The notes under the pieces: generated by a model
What the model was told of the DNA's origin: nothing
Databases searched by the model: none
What the model saw: the letters and a program-made list of their open reading frames with translations, nothing else
From: Kuschelorhynchus macadamiae
Taxonomy: Eukaryota; Arthropoda; Insecta; Coleoptera; Curculionidae
Direction: 5' to 3'
Length of the DNA: 64,000 bases
Assembly: GCA_030620095.1 (NCBI GenBank)
Contig: JAUTXW010000058.1
Location: 93,351-157,350 of the forward strand
Shown: positions 46,638 through 59,113 of the stretch, piece by piece
Position numbering within the stretch: position 1 is the stretch's first letter
Layout of the letters: each line of letters begins with the position of its first letter
Program-made: the position numbers and the translations under genes

Positions 46638-49494
46638 GACTATATAAATCTTTCCAGTACGGACAGCAATGCTGTAGTGTATACATTACTGGCTATCTAT
46701 TAAAAAATCGGTACATTTTTTTTACCCGGAATTTCGCTCGAATTTTTTCTTTTATTAGGAATAGTGAAGAGTGGCCCAATTTCGTTAAGTATAATAGTCA
46801 TTAGTATCATCATATCATAGTATATTAGTCATAGAACACTTAATAACTTCTAAATCTAACAAGACTGAAGTTTTAAATTTAATTACAGGAAACTGTAAAA
46901 AGCTAAATATTTTCTCTTAAGTAGATGCTTTTATAATTCGTTATATTTGAAGCCATAAAACTTTTGAAGTAGTTTTAATCAGGTTTTAAACTTTAATTAC
47001 CAATTAAGTTTAATTTTCAAACTAATATGAAATCTACTTTATTAGCGTCCAACAAAAATTAATTTTTTAAGGAGATAACGGCGCGGTGTTCCAAAAATGT
47101 GTTTAACTTTATCCTAGTTATGCAGATGTGAAGAATTTAGCAGGTTCTTATAGTTGGCAGCCAAAGTTTTGAAAGAGACTAAATAAATCAACTTTCTTAA
47201 AAGTATATCCTGGTCTACGAGCGTAGGTGTAGCAGGTTTAGCAAAGAATCTAAGGGCAGGCAGATTGATGTGATGAAACCTTAAACTTTAGGATTCATGG
47301 TGGTTTTGTTTTCCTAATATGCATCTTGGCATGAATATACCATAGAGAAAGTAGAGCAAAAAGAGTGTCCGCAATTCGTAGTTATGATTTGCAACAACAA
47401 GAATAGTGGCGCCACACGTGACCAAAAATTTATAATCCATATTAAAAGGATATTTAAACTTTCGAAAATGCTTTACCTGCGTTTGGAAAAGTAGGTAATG
47501 TTTTATTTTCATTGTGGATCTATCTATTACTTTGCTCGTAAAAGGGAAATATTGTAATCGTGAAAAAATTACCCTCCGATATTTTTCAGAATTTTACGTT
47601 TCAGATGCCGAAAAACATGTTTTCTCAATTCCGTTGGTCTATCTGTCTGTCAGTCGGTCTATACGCAGCTTAACTAAAAAAACTACTTACCCGATTGACT
47701 TTGGTAATATTTTGCTAAAAATTCAATATGACAAAACAAAATGGCGGCCTAGTGAAATGTAAAAAAAAATATTACTAAAAAACTACTTATCCAATTTATA
47801 TCAAATTTTCCACAAAAATCAAGTATCATATATCAACTGGGTTGGTACAAATCCAAGGTTGGGGAACAAAATTGCGGTTTAATAAAATATTTACATATTC
47901 ATTCTGAAAAACTACTAAACGGACTGATTTTAAATTGTGTGCTATAACGAACTGTGGTGTAGACATGAACTAGTAAAACTGGGGTACCAGTTCAATATGG
48001 CGCAACAAATTGGCGGCCAAATCAAATGTTTGTTGTAGTGAAAAAAACATCCTCTGAGGTTTTAAATATTTTCAAGTTTTAACGTCACCAGATGCAAATA
48101 AATGTGTTTTATCAATTCTATTAAAGCACTAGTGCTTTTGTAAAAAAGAAACAGTTTTATTAACATTTCTCAGCTTCTTGTCGCGTCATCTCACAGTTTT
48201 TGCCAAATATATTTTTCTTCGTGTTATTAAGTGAACGTAGACAGAATTCTATACAATATTTTTGTTCAAAATTGATATTATAACACGAGATGTTAAATTT
48301 ATCAAATAAGACGTCATAAAATATCTTTGTAACACTTATATAGCAAATAATTAATAATGGGTTATGTAATGAACTCATTACAGCAATAGTGATGTAATAA
48401 AGTGCATAACACAAGTAGCTTGAAATGTCTGATGTGATACCCCTTACCTCATGCATGTCGTAGATACAGAATTCAAACTTTACCCAGTTCTAGGGGTTTT
48501 TACTTTGCTAACAAGCATTTTTCCAGTCCATTTTTCAAATCTATTCTTCTTATACCTTTACCTTTTCTTTTATCAACATTTATTAACTGCTAAATCTTAC
48601 GCGACTCTAGTTTTAAAATTAATTACAGAAAACTGTAAAAAGTTAAATATTTTCTCTTAAGTCTATGCCTTTATATATCTTAATATTTGATTCCATAAAG
48701 CTTTTGAAGTAGTTTTAATCAGATTTCAAACTTTAATAACCAATTAAGTTTAATTTTCAAATTAATATAAAGTCTACTTTAATAGCGCCCAACAAAAATT
48801 TTGTATCGGGTTTAACTTTATCCCAGTTACGCAGATGTGAAGCGAGTTCTTATAGTTGGAGCTAAAGTTTTGAGACAAAATAAAGCAACTTTCTTAAAGG
48901 TATATCGTAGTTTACGAGGGTAGGTGTGGCAGGTTTAGCAAATGATCTAAGGGCAGGCAGATTGATATGACGAAAACTTTAAACTTTAGAGTTTAGGGTG
49001 GTTTTGTTTTCCTAATATGCGTCTTGGTTTGAATATACCATAGGGAAAGTAAAGTGAAAATCGGTATATTTCTTTAGACGGAACTTCCCTGGTTATAATT
49101 TTTTTCCATTTGTTAGGAATAGTGAAGTGAGACCCAATTTAGTTTGGTACAAGGTCACAGCATACATGTGTTACATATACTGTCTTTTCATTTTTATTCG
49201 TTCCATCATATTGGATCCTACCAATATTTTAACATTTTCTTTCTACCTATGCGACACATGACTCTTGAGCATAAAAAAGTAGTTTTGACAATGACACATG
49301 CCGCCATTTTGCTACGTCATGTTAAATTCGTACCAGTTTATCCCATTTTCACATCTAATTTCTCTGCAAAATCAATTGAACAAGATTTTTTTTACGTTTA
49401 AAAAATTGATTGGGCCATTTTGTTTCGCAATCCCAAATTGAAACATATATTATCAGTCTTTACCTACTTGGTTGGTCCTTAAATACTTGCCAGA

Positions 49495-50725
49495 CATTAA
49501 GTTTCTAACTGGTTTTCGTTAACGATCCTCTTCTTTCCTTCCTTCTCTTTTTTAAAATGTCGACCTTTCTCAACTTTATTGTTGCATCTCAGGACTCTCA
49601 GATAGATTTTATAACCTACATGAAACCCTTATTATGAGTCTTTAACTACTCCGTTGGTCTGCAGATATTTCCTAACCCCATATAATACACCACTCTAACA
49701 ACAAGATCGTTAACGAAAACCATTTAGAAACTTAATATCTGCGAACCAACAGAGTAGGTAAAGACTGATAATGATATAAAATCTATATATGTGTCCTGAT
49801 AATTCAACAATAAAGTTGAGAAACGTCGACAATTTAAAAAAAGGCTTTAGTTTTTTTTACTGGATCCTAATCTCAAATAACACACCACTCTAACATAAGA
49901 ACAAGAGGACCGTTAACCAAAACCATTTAGAAACTTAATATCTGGAAAATATCTGCGAGCCAACAGATAATTTGGATCTCATGCAGGATATAAAATCTAT
50001 ATATGTGTCCTGAGAATGCAACAATAATGTTGCGAAACGTCGACAATTTAAAAAAACAATTTAGTTTTTTTACTGGATCCTAATATTAAATAATACACCA
50101 CTCTAACATAAGAACAAGAGGATTGTTAACGAAAACATGCAGGATATAGAATTTATATGTGTCCTGTGGATGCAACAATAGACGACGACAATTTAAAAAA
50201 TTCTTTTGTTCCTTTACTGGACCCTAACCCCAAATAATACATCACTCTAACATAACAACAAGGGGATCATTAACAGAAAACATAGAAACATAATATCTGG
50301 AAAATATCTGCGAATCAACGGAGTAGGTAAAGACTAGTAATATGGGGTTCATGCAGGATATAGAAACTATGTGTGTCCTGAGAATGCGACAATAAAGTTG
50401 CGAAACGTCAACTATGTAAAAATAAACGGTTTTTTACTGAACCCTAATCCCAAATAATACACCACTGTAACATAACAACAAGAGATTTGTTAACGAAAAC
50501 CGTTTAGAAAGTTAATATCCAGGAAATATTTGCGGACCAACGAAGTAGGTAAAGACTGATAATATGGGTTTCATGCAGGATCTATATATGCGTTCTGAGG
50601 ATGCACAAATTAAGGTTCCGAAACGTCGACAATTTAAAAAAGACAAGAGGGTTGTTTTTTTACTGAATCTTAACCCTAAAATGTCGAAAATTTTAAAGAC
50701 TTTGCTTTACTTACTGGATCTGAAC
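49495..50725 (+). repeat. Satellite with hammerhead-like cores
   Basis: Units of about 214-220 bp carry gaaacgtcgac at 49820, 50034 and 50620, gaaacgtcaac at 50402 and a damaged copy near 50180. The first unit (49499-49675) is inverted, meeting the others at about 49677. Each unit has caccactctaacataa, cgttaacgaaaaccatttag, gagtaggtaaagactgataa and then gtcctgagaatgcaacaata plus aagttgcgaaacgtcgac. In the last, gcaac/gttgc can form helix II, CTGAG(A/G)A and GAAA the core, and GTC the cleavage triplet. Confidence 0.85.
50590..50630 (+). ncRNA. Best-preserved hammerhead-like core in satellite
   Basis: Reads ctgagga, then a short arm and loop, then ccgaaacgtcgac (50594-50630). CUGAGGA fits the CUGANGA core exactly, whereas most other units have CUGAGAA. 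The short sequence ACGU after GAA can only form helix III between two molecules or two units, as known for minimal hammerheads. Helix II here is weaker than in other units, so activity is uncertain. Confidence 0.4.
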
Positions 50726-53700
50726 ACCAAATAATACTCCACGCTATCAACATTTTTTTAACATTGTTCAGCCATATTGGATTTTTACCAAAATATTACC
50801 AGGTCATCCCCATATGACCCTTAATTTTTAATCAAAATTGGAAGTCAACTGGGTAAGTAGTATTTAAGCTACGTCGCGAATTGATTAGTTATGATTTGCG
50901 ACAAGAATAGTGGTGCCATACGTGACTTCCTGAAAAATTAACAATACATATTGAAAGGATATTTAAATTTTAGAAAATGTTTTACTTGTGCTAGGAAAAG
51001 TGGGCAATATTTTATTTTCACTGTGGTTCTATCTGTTACTTTACTCATAAAAGGAAAGTACTGTGAAAAAATCACCCTCGGATATTATTTCAGAATTTAC
51101 GTTTCAGGGTCTCTAGATGCCGCAAACCATGCTCTCTCAATTTCGTCGGTCTACCTATCTATCAGTCTATCTGTTCGCGTTTTAACTAAAAAAACTACTT
51201 ACCCGTTTGACTTTTGTAATATTTTGGTAAAAATCCAATATGGCAAAGTAAAAAGACCGCCGGCCGGCGTCCTAGTGAAATATTAAAAAAATGTTACTAA
51301 AAAACTAGTTATCCAATATATCTCAAATTTTCCACAAAAATCAAGTATTATGTATTAATCAGCTGGATTGGTACAAATCCAAGGTGGCAGAATAAAATGG
51401 CGGTTTAAAAAAATATTTAAATTTTTATTCTACAAAACTGATTTCAAACTGTATGCCATAACTTATTGTGGTATAGAGATGAACTAGTAAAACTGTGGGA
51501 TCAGTTCAAGATGACGGAACAAAAAGACGGCCAAATAAAATGTTTGTAATAGTGAAAGAATAGTCACACTCTGCGATTTTACATCTTCAAATTTTAGCGT
51601 CCGCAGAGGCAAAAAATGTGTTTTATCAATCCAATTAGAGCACTAGTGCTTTAATAAAAAAGAAACAGTTTTTTAAACATTTCTCAGTTTCTTGTCGCGT
51701 CATTCACACTTTATGCTATATATATTTTTCTTCATGTTATTATGTGAAAGTAGATAATATTTTTATACAATATTCTTGTTCAAAATTCATATTACAACAC
51801 GAGATGTTAAATTTAACAAATGAGGCGTCATAAAATATCTTTACAACACTTATTTTGTAAATACCTATTAATAAGTTACGCAATGAACTCATTTCACCAC
51901 TAGTGATGTAATGAAGCTCATTACATAACTCAAGCGGCTCGAACTATGTTATGTAATATGCCTTACCTTGCATGACGTAGATACAAAATTCAAATTTTAT
52001 GTCTAGGTGATTTTAATTAATTACAGAAAACTGTAAAAAACTAAATATTTTCTCTTATGTATATGCCTAGCTTTAATCAGGTTTTTAACTTTAATTATCA
52101 ATTAAGTTTAATTTTCAAACTATTATGAAATGTACTTTATTAGCGCCCAACTAAAATTAATTTTTTATTGAAATAATGGCGGTGTTCTAAAAATGAGTTT
52201 AACTTTATCCTAGTTATGCAGATGTAAATAATTTAACGGGTTTATATAGCTGGAGTCAAAGTTTTGAAAGAGACGAAATAAAACAGCTTTCTTAAAGGTA
52301 TATCCTGGTCTACGAGCGTAGGTGTGGCAGGTTTAGCAAAGGATCTAAGGGCAGAGAGATTGATGTGACGAAACTTTAAACTTTAGGGTTCATGGTAGTT
52401 TTGTTTTCCTAATATGCATCTTGGTTTGAATGCAATAGCAAAAAAATCAACCTCCGAGATTTTATATATCTTCAAGTTTTAGCGTCCCAGATGCAAAAAA
52501 ATGTGTTTTATCAATTCTGTTACGGCACTAGTGCTTTAATAAAAAAGGAAAAGATTTATTAACATTTTTCAGCTTCTTGTCGCGTCATTTCAAACTTTTT
52601 GCTAAATATATTTTTCTTCGTGTTATTAGATGAAAGTAGATACAATTTTTATGTAATTTTCTTGTTCAAAATTCCTATTACAACACGAGATGTTAAATTT
52701 ATCAAATGAGGCGTGATAGAATATCTTTACAACCCTTACATTGTAAATAATTATTAATGGTTTACGTAATGAACTCATTACGCCACTAGTTATTTAATGA
52801 TGTGCATTACATAACTCAAGCAGCTTAAAATGTCTGATGCAATATGCCTTATTTTGCATGTCGTCGATACAAGATTCAAATCTTACACATATCTACGTGT
52901 TTTTACTCCGCTAACACGCATTTTTCAACTTCATTTTTTAAATTTATTCTTCCTATACCTTCACCTTTTCTCTTATCAAATTAATTTTTAAATCTAACGG
53001 GACTGAAGTTTTAGAATTAATTACAGAAAAATGTAGAAAGCTAAATATTTTCTCTTAAGTCTATGCCTTTATATATCGTAATATTTGATTTCACAAAGCT
53101 TTTGAAATAGTTTTAATCAAGTTTTAAACTTTAATAACCAATTAAGTTTAGTTTTCAAATTATTATGAATCTACTTTATTAGCGCCCAACAAAAATTAAT
53201 TTTTTATCGAGTTTAACTTTATCCTAGATGCAGATGTGAAGCGGGTTGTTATAGTTGGGGCTAAAGTTTTGAATAGAGACGAAATAAAACAACTTTCCTA
53301 AACGTATATCCTAGTCTACGAGCGTAGGTGTGGAAGGTTTAGCGAAGAATCTAAAAGCAGGCAGATTGATGTGATGAAACCTTAAACTTTAGGGTTCATG
53401 GTGGTTTTGTTTTCTTAATATGCATCTTGGAATGAATATACCATAGAGAAAGTAAAGCAAAAAGAGTGTCCGCAATTCTTAGTTATGATTTGCAACAACA
53501 AGAATAGTGGCGCCACACGTGACTTCCGGAAAAATTTATAATACATATTAAAAGGATATTTAAACTTTCGAAAATGCTTTACCTGCGTTTGGAAAAGTAG
53601 GTAATGTTTTATTTTCAGTGTCGATCTATCTATTACTTTGCTCGTAAAAGGGAAATATTATAATCGTGAAAAAATTACCCTCCGATATTTTTCAGATTTT

Positions 53701-55640
53701 TACGTTTCAGATGCCGAAAAACATGTTTTCTCAATTCCGTTGGTCTATCTGTCTGTCAGTCTGTCTATACGAGGCTTAACTAAAAAAACTACTTACCCGA
53801 TTAGAAAAATTATTACTAAAAAACTAGTTATCCAATTTATCTCAAATTTTCCACAAAAATCAAGTATTATGTAATAATCAACTAGATTGGTACAAATCCA
53901 AGGTGGCGAAACAAAATGGCGGTTTAATAAAATATTTAAATATTTAATCTGAAAAACTACTAAACGGACTGATATCAAACTGTGTGCCATAACTAATTGT
54001 GGTATAGAGATGAACTAGTAAATCTGTGGTACCAGTTCAAGTGACGGAACAAAAGAGCGGCCATTTAAAATGTTTGTAATAGTGAAAAAATCACACTCTA
54101 AGGTTTTATATATCTTCATGTTTTAGCGTCCCCAGATGCAAAAAATGTGTTTTATCAATTCTATTCTTGCAATACTGCTTTAATAGAAACGTTTTATTAA
54201 CATTTCTTAGCTTCTTGTCGCGTCATTTCACACTTTGTGCCAAATATATTTTCCTTCATGTTATTAAGTGAAAGTAGGTAACATTTTTATACAATTATCT
54301 TGTTCAAAATTTATATTACAACACGAGATGTTAAATTTAACAAATGAGGCGTCATAAAATATGTTTCCAATACTTATATTGTAAATACCTATTAATAAGT
54401 TACGCAATGAGCTCATTACACCACTAGTGATTAATGAAGCGCATTATATGATGTAATATGCCTTAACTTGCCGTAGATACAAAATTGAAATTTTACACAT
54501 TTCTAAGTGTTTTTACTTTGCTAACAAGCATTTTTCAGATCTATTCTTTTTATAACTTCACTTTTTCTTTTATCAAAGAGAACATTTATTAACTTCTAAA
54601 TCTAACGCGTCTGAAATTTTAAAATTACTGTAAAAAGCTAAATATTTTCTCTTAAGTATATACTTTTATTCTTCGTAATATTTGAATCCATAAACTTTTT
54701 GAAGTAGTTTTAAACAGGTTTTAAACTTTAATTACCAATTAAGTTTAATTTTCAAATTAATATGAAATCTACTTTATTAGCACCCAACAAAAATTAATTT
54801 TTTATGGAGATAATGGCGGTGTTCTAAAAATGAATTTAACTTTATCTTAGTTATGCAGATGTGAAGCGGGTTCTTATAGTTAGAGCTAAAGTTTTGAATA
54901 GAGACGAAATAAAACAACTTTTTTAACGGTATATCCTAGTCTACGAGCGTACGTGTGGCGGGTTTAGCAAAGTATCTAAGGGCAGGCAGATTGATGTGAC
55001 GAAACTTTAAACTTTAGGATTCATGGTAGTTTTGTTTTTCTAATATGCATCTTGGTTTGAATAAACTATAGAGAAAGTAAAAAAAAGAGTGTCCGAAATT
55101 CTTAGTTATGATTTGCAACATCAAGAATAGTGGCGCCACATGTGACTTCCGGAAAAATTAATAATACATATTGAGAGGATATTTAAATTTTAAAAAATGT
55201 TTTACCTGCGCTAGGAAAAATAGGTAACGTTGCTCGTTAAAAGGAAAGTATTGTAATCGTGAAACAATAACCCTTAGATATTTTTTCAGATTTTTACGTT
55301 TCAGGGACTCTAGATGCCGAAAAACATCTTACCAGATTGAATTTGGTAACATTTCGGTAAAAATCCAATATGGCAAAACAAAACGGCGGCCTAGTGAAAT
55401 GTTAAATAAATTATTACAGAAAAATTGCTTATCCAATTTATCTCAAATTTTGCTCAGAAATCAACTATTATGTATTAATCAACTGAACAGGTACAAATCC
55501 AAGGTGGCGGAACAAAATGGCGGTTTAATAAAATATATAAATATTCATTCTGAAAGATTGCTCAACGGACTGATTTCAAATTGTGTGCCATAACTAATTG
55601 TGGTACAGAGATGAACTAGTAAAACTGAGGTACCAGCCCA

Positions 55641-56899
55641 GCTGGCACTAAAGTAGCTATAACTGTTTCTACTACTATTTAAGAGTGTATGTATTTGTTA
55701 CTGTGAATAATACTTTATAGTAATTTTCTATGTAAAGTAATTACTACTGCCACGCAACTACTTACGGAATTGACTCCATGGTCGTTATTTCTTTTCCGTG
55801 ACAAAATAGTAATCTTTCAAAGTTACTTTTCCTAATCTGTTTACTAAATTACAACCTTTAGGTATGCAGAGACGACTCCATTATGTTCAAATGTATTCAA
55901 ATAATGTATTACTATACATAAGTAAAACTTGTCGTTGCAGAGTAGAAAAAGTTATCGTCTAATGTTACTTTAAACCGGCTATTACCAGCCTTTATTCTTC
56001 TTTTGCAACTTAGGAGTAAGAATTACAGTAAATATTTACTACAGGTAAGCTATTACCTATTGTACTGAAGGTTCCGGAGATAGGGGGCGCTGGTACGAAA
56101 TTCTGTCTACAGCCATTAAACTCTTCCATTCTATACGGTATGAATATAATGGAAAAATATCACAACTTGGTTATGTCGTACCTGAACAAAACAACATAAA
56201 GCGGTATTTTAAGGAAACAAATAATAAAAACGAAACTAAGGGTTTTGGTTATGATAGAATTATACTAGTGACTCAGATACCGCAACAACGCATTAACTTT
56301 TAAAGAACAGGCGGAATGTTTGCAAATCGTAATCGCTTGATGATAAGATACAGTATGGGATTGATGGGAACTTTGTAGATAACTTTATTCGCACTACATT
56401 AGTGTTCAAGAGATCAAAGTAATTGTGTATAAGTGACAGCTGTGTATTTAGACGTAGACACTTGATATTAAGTAATTTTCTCAGTAAAGAATTGCAGATA
56501 ACTTAAAAGTAAAAGTCCAATAAAACGCTATTGTTTATTTTTATCTCCCCTATAAATATTTAGCTATGGTGTTTATTTTTCTGAGTATAAAAATAAAAAA
56601 TGCATACAAATTAAACATCACGTTAAAAAAGAATCACTCTTTGTAATAAGATATTTAATGATAATTACTATCTAAAGCAAAGTCCAAAATTACATTTTTG
56701 AAATTTTCATTAGCCGCTTATTTGACCAAAATATATTGAAAATTAACTTATCATCAACATATTCACCAGAGATTTTACCTGCGTTTTAATTTTAGGTCCT
56801 TAGCATAGCTAGAACACTAAGTGAAACGTATGTATTCTACCTCAACAACCAATAACGTATCCTATAACCTCTATTTGTTTTATTAGTCAAAACTGTTTA
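55641..56899. other. Non-coding between array and Penelope relic
   Basis: A stretch rich in tagta/tacta motifs (55650-56060), then AT-rich sequence. No coding remnant was recognised with confidence. Confidence 0.4.
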
Positions 56900-57780
56900 A
56901 ATGAATTCGGCCGACTATAACAGCAAAATCAATGAAGCACTAAATAACACAAAAACATATACAAAAATTAAACTAGATCCTACAAACCAATACCAAAAAA
57001 AGAGCAAACTGACTAGTGGAAACCAAAATTATATATATCACATACTGCTAAAAACCTAAAAATTCGAAATACTGTACCACCAGAAATATTTATGGTTTAC
57101 CTAAATTGCATAAAGAAACTAACCCATTACGGCCATTTGTGTCTTGCATTCAATCTCCATTTACACCACTGTCAAAATATTTAAAATATTTTTAAAAATA
57201 TTATACACTAGAATAATCACAATATTATGGATTCATTTCATTTGAAAAAAAAATAAAAAATATAGAAGTCCCGAAAAATTAATAAATAGACTTTTCAAAG
57301 GAAGAATACATAAATATTATATATTAACTCTCCAAATTCTAATAATAAATTAAATTCTCACAAAATAAAATACATCCCTCTGCTTTTCAAAAGCGGTTTA
57401 TCACAGCAATTACAAACATTTTTCATAAAACATAACATCCAAATAGGTCACAAAGATATAACCTACAATAAAAAAACTCCAATAAATAAAAAAAGCAATA
57501 TTGTTTATCAGATTCTATGTATCAACTGTAACAGCGTTTATATAGGACAAACCAGCCAGTATTTAGAAAATAGATTGAAAGGTCATAAATATGACAAAAA
57601 GAACACAGCCTTGACAAACCACGAGATCTCCAGAAAATATACATTTAACTATAAAGAAAATAAAATACTTAAAACGGAATCTCATTAAAAAAGCGAATTT
57701 TTTGAGATGGCTGAAATACAGAAAAACAGAAATGCCATAAACGATAAAAAAGGCATCAACAATCTAAACAATATGTATAT
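56900..57780 (+). pseudogene. Penelope-like element relic: RT N-terminus and GIY-YIG
   Basis: Translation from about 56915 gives KINEALNNTKTYTKIKLDPT. From 57082 it gives RNIYGLPKLHKETNPLRPF and VSCIQSPFTPLSKYLKYF, the characteristic N-terminal reverse transcriptase motif of Penelope-like elements. The central reverse transcriptase is deleted between about 57195 and 57365. From 57368 it continues YIPLLFKSGLSQQLQTFF, then IVYQILCINCNSVYIGQTS, YLENRLKGHK, ALTNHEIS and FFEMAEIQKNRNAIN, a GIY-YIG endonuclease with its usual Cys and His positions. A TAA lies at 57686. The element copied RNA by target-primed reverse transcription and is now dead. Confidence 0.85.
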
Positions 57781-58000
57781 ATATATATCATTATTTGAAC
57801 AGTAATCTACCACATTTCGTTGTATATATATGTTAATAAACTTAGCGAATGTTTTCAATAATTTTAAAATTTCTGTAATATTGTCTAACGTGGTAGATAA
57901 AATATGTATATTTCTGTTGTCTCTTGCGTTCTAGGGCAAGACTTTTATTTTCACTATATCTTCCTATAATATGTAATAATGTGCCAAAAAAATTTTTGGT

Positions 58001-58036
58001 TTGAAAAAGACCAAAACTATGGTCGAAACGTCACAT
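58001..58036 (+). ncRNA. Hammerhead-like motif at the Penelope 3' end
   Basis: ttgaaaaagacc, an aaaactat loop, then ggtcgaaacgtcaca: helix II (gacc/ggtc), GAAA and the GTC cleavage triplet are present. The CUGANGA strand is degraded to ttgaaaa. It lies 220 bp downstream of the GIY-YIG frame on the same strand, where hammerheads are known in Penelope-like elements. Confidence 0.5.
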
Positions 58037-58139
58037 AAATTTGCAATATATTTTTAAAAAAATATGTACTAATGTTGATACATAGAGATTGACAGATGGA
58101 AAAACGTGTTTTTTTGACAGGTCCGAGAGTTCATTCGTT

Positions 58140-58180
58140 GCATTTTCGATGCTTACGTAAGGTGTAAGCATCGAGAATGC
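58140..58180. other. Stem-loop with 17-bp stem
   Basis: gcattttcgatgcttac (58140-58156), a 7-nt loop (gtaaggt), and gtaagcatcgagaatgc (58164-58180) pair at 16 of 17 positions. Partial pairing continues outward (ttcatt/aaatgaa). It could be a small palindromic element core or a hairpin RNA. No further evidence of function. Confidence 0.8.
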
Positions 58181-58911
58181 TAAATGAAATTTTGGCGAAA
58201 CTTCTGCAGACGTCTGAAAGATAAAAATGGGGTTCACTTTTGTCATTCTGACCATCTTGAAAATTTTCAAAAGTAAAGATGTTATTGCAAGATAATGCCT
58301 CTTTAAAATATGATCGACAAAATATAAAAAATAGTATAAAATACGCGTAAAACCATTTCTTATTAAACTAGTGTTTTAATATACTATTTCCGCACTTATT
58401 AGGTAAATTACTACTAAAGTTAAATCAGCGTGTAAATATACTTCCCTGCACTAGTGTAATAAACGCTTGGTATCTTAAATGCTGAACTAAAACAGATATT
58501 TTTCCCTGATGTCACATTGAACAAATAAAATCTGTAAGGTCATCTGCAACGGCTTAACACCCAAACCTTAAAATAACGCAGGGATCAGTAATGTTATTAG
58601 CCATGCAATTTTCAGAACTTGTGTCAACAACTGGGGATTTCCCCGGGGACAGCAGCCCTATCAAAACTTCCTTTTCGATAGGAAAGCTGCGGCGAATACA
58701 TAGCGTTCTAAAATCAATTGTGCTCAAATATATCAGAAATAATATGCAATAATTGTCTTACTAGTGAATATATTAGATTTGTAACTTACACTATATTTAA
58801 TATATTTGCTAAAGCTTTTGATATGTTTTCCCAAAATCAGAAAATAAAAAAGTGATTTCTTTTTTTTAATTTTAAGTAGTATTTAATATTTATTTCGTAA
58901 TATGTACACTG
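58181..58911. other. Non-coding
   Basis: AT-rich; a short GC-richer part near 58540-58690 has no reading frame. Nothing recognised. Confidence 0.45.
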
Positions 58912-59113
58912 TACAGGGTGGTCCAATAATAGTGGACGTCGGCTGTAGTTCGGGAACTTCAAACTAATTTACAACGATTTCTCTCGGCCGACTTCAAACT
59001 AATTTACAACGATTTCTCTCGGCCGATTAACCTATAAATATTTGTTCCTTAAGTTCTGTCATGAACGGTTCCCGAGCTACAGCCAACATCCTGTATTATT
59101 GGACCACCCTGTA
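58912..59113. mobile_element. Mariner-type MITE with TA target site
   Basis: TA (58912-58913), then CAGGGTGGTCCAATAATAG and further to cgggaac, paired with gttcccgagctacagcc to GGACCACCCTG ending at 59111, then TA (59112-59113). The terminal inverted repeats are about 45 bp with few mismatches. TA target duplication and CAGGGTGGTCC ends fit a Tc1/mariner-derived MITE. A 35-bp segment (acttcaaactaatttacaac through ctctcggccg) is tandemly duplicated inside at 58956-58990 and 58991-59025. Confidence 0.9.

Larger units (their letters stand above)
46839..55640. repeat. Five-copy tandem array of a 1.6-1.7 kb unit
   Basis: Ordered landmarks recur: gctaaatattttctcttaag at 46900, 48638, 52037, 53040 and 54635; a tacgagcgtaggtgt block at 47215, 48912, 52312, 53317 and 54950; gaatagtggcgccacacgtg at 47400, 50910 (variant), 53500 and 55120; gaaaaacatgttttctcaat at 47610, 51120 (variant), 53715 and 55318; cttcttgtcgcgtcat at 48175, 51690, 52572 and 54210. 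Unit 2 (about 48576-52000) has an insertion including the 49.5-50.7 kb satellite. Unit 3 (about 52001-52975) lacks the middle. Unit 5 is cut at about 55640. No frame is conserved as protein. Confidence 0.88.

Noticed and set aside
47514..47762. Protein containing VSDAEKHVFSIP, repeated at 51 kb and 53.6 kb
   Set aside because: It is the translation of the non-coding tandem unit. Frames differ and break between copies, and gtctgtct repeats create the apparent conservation.
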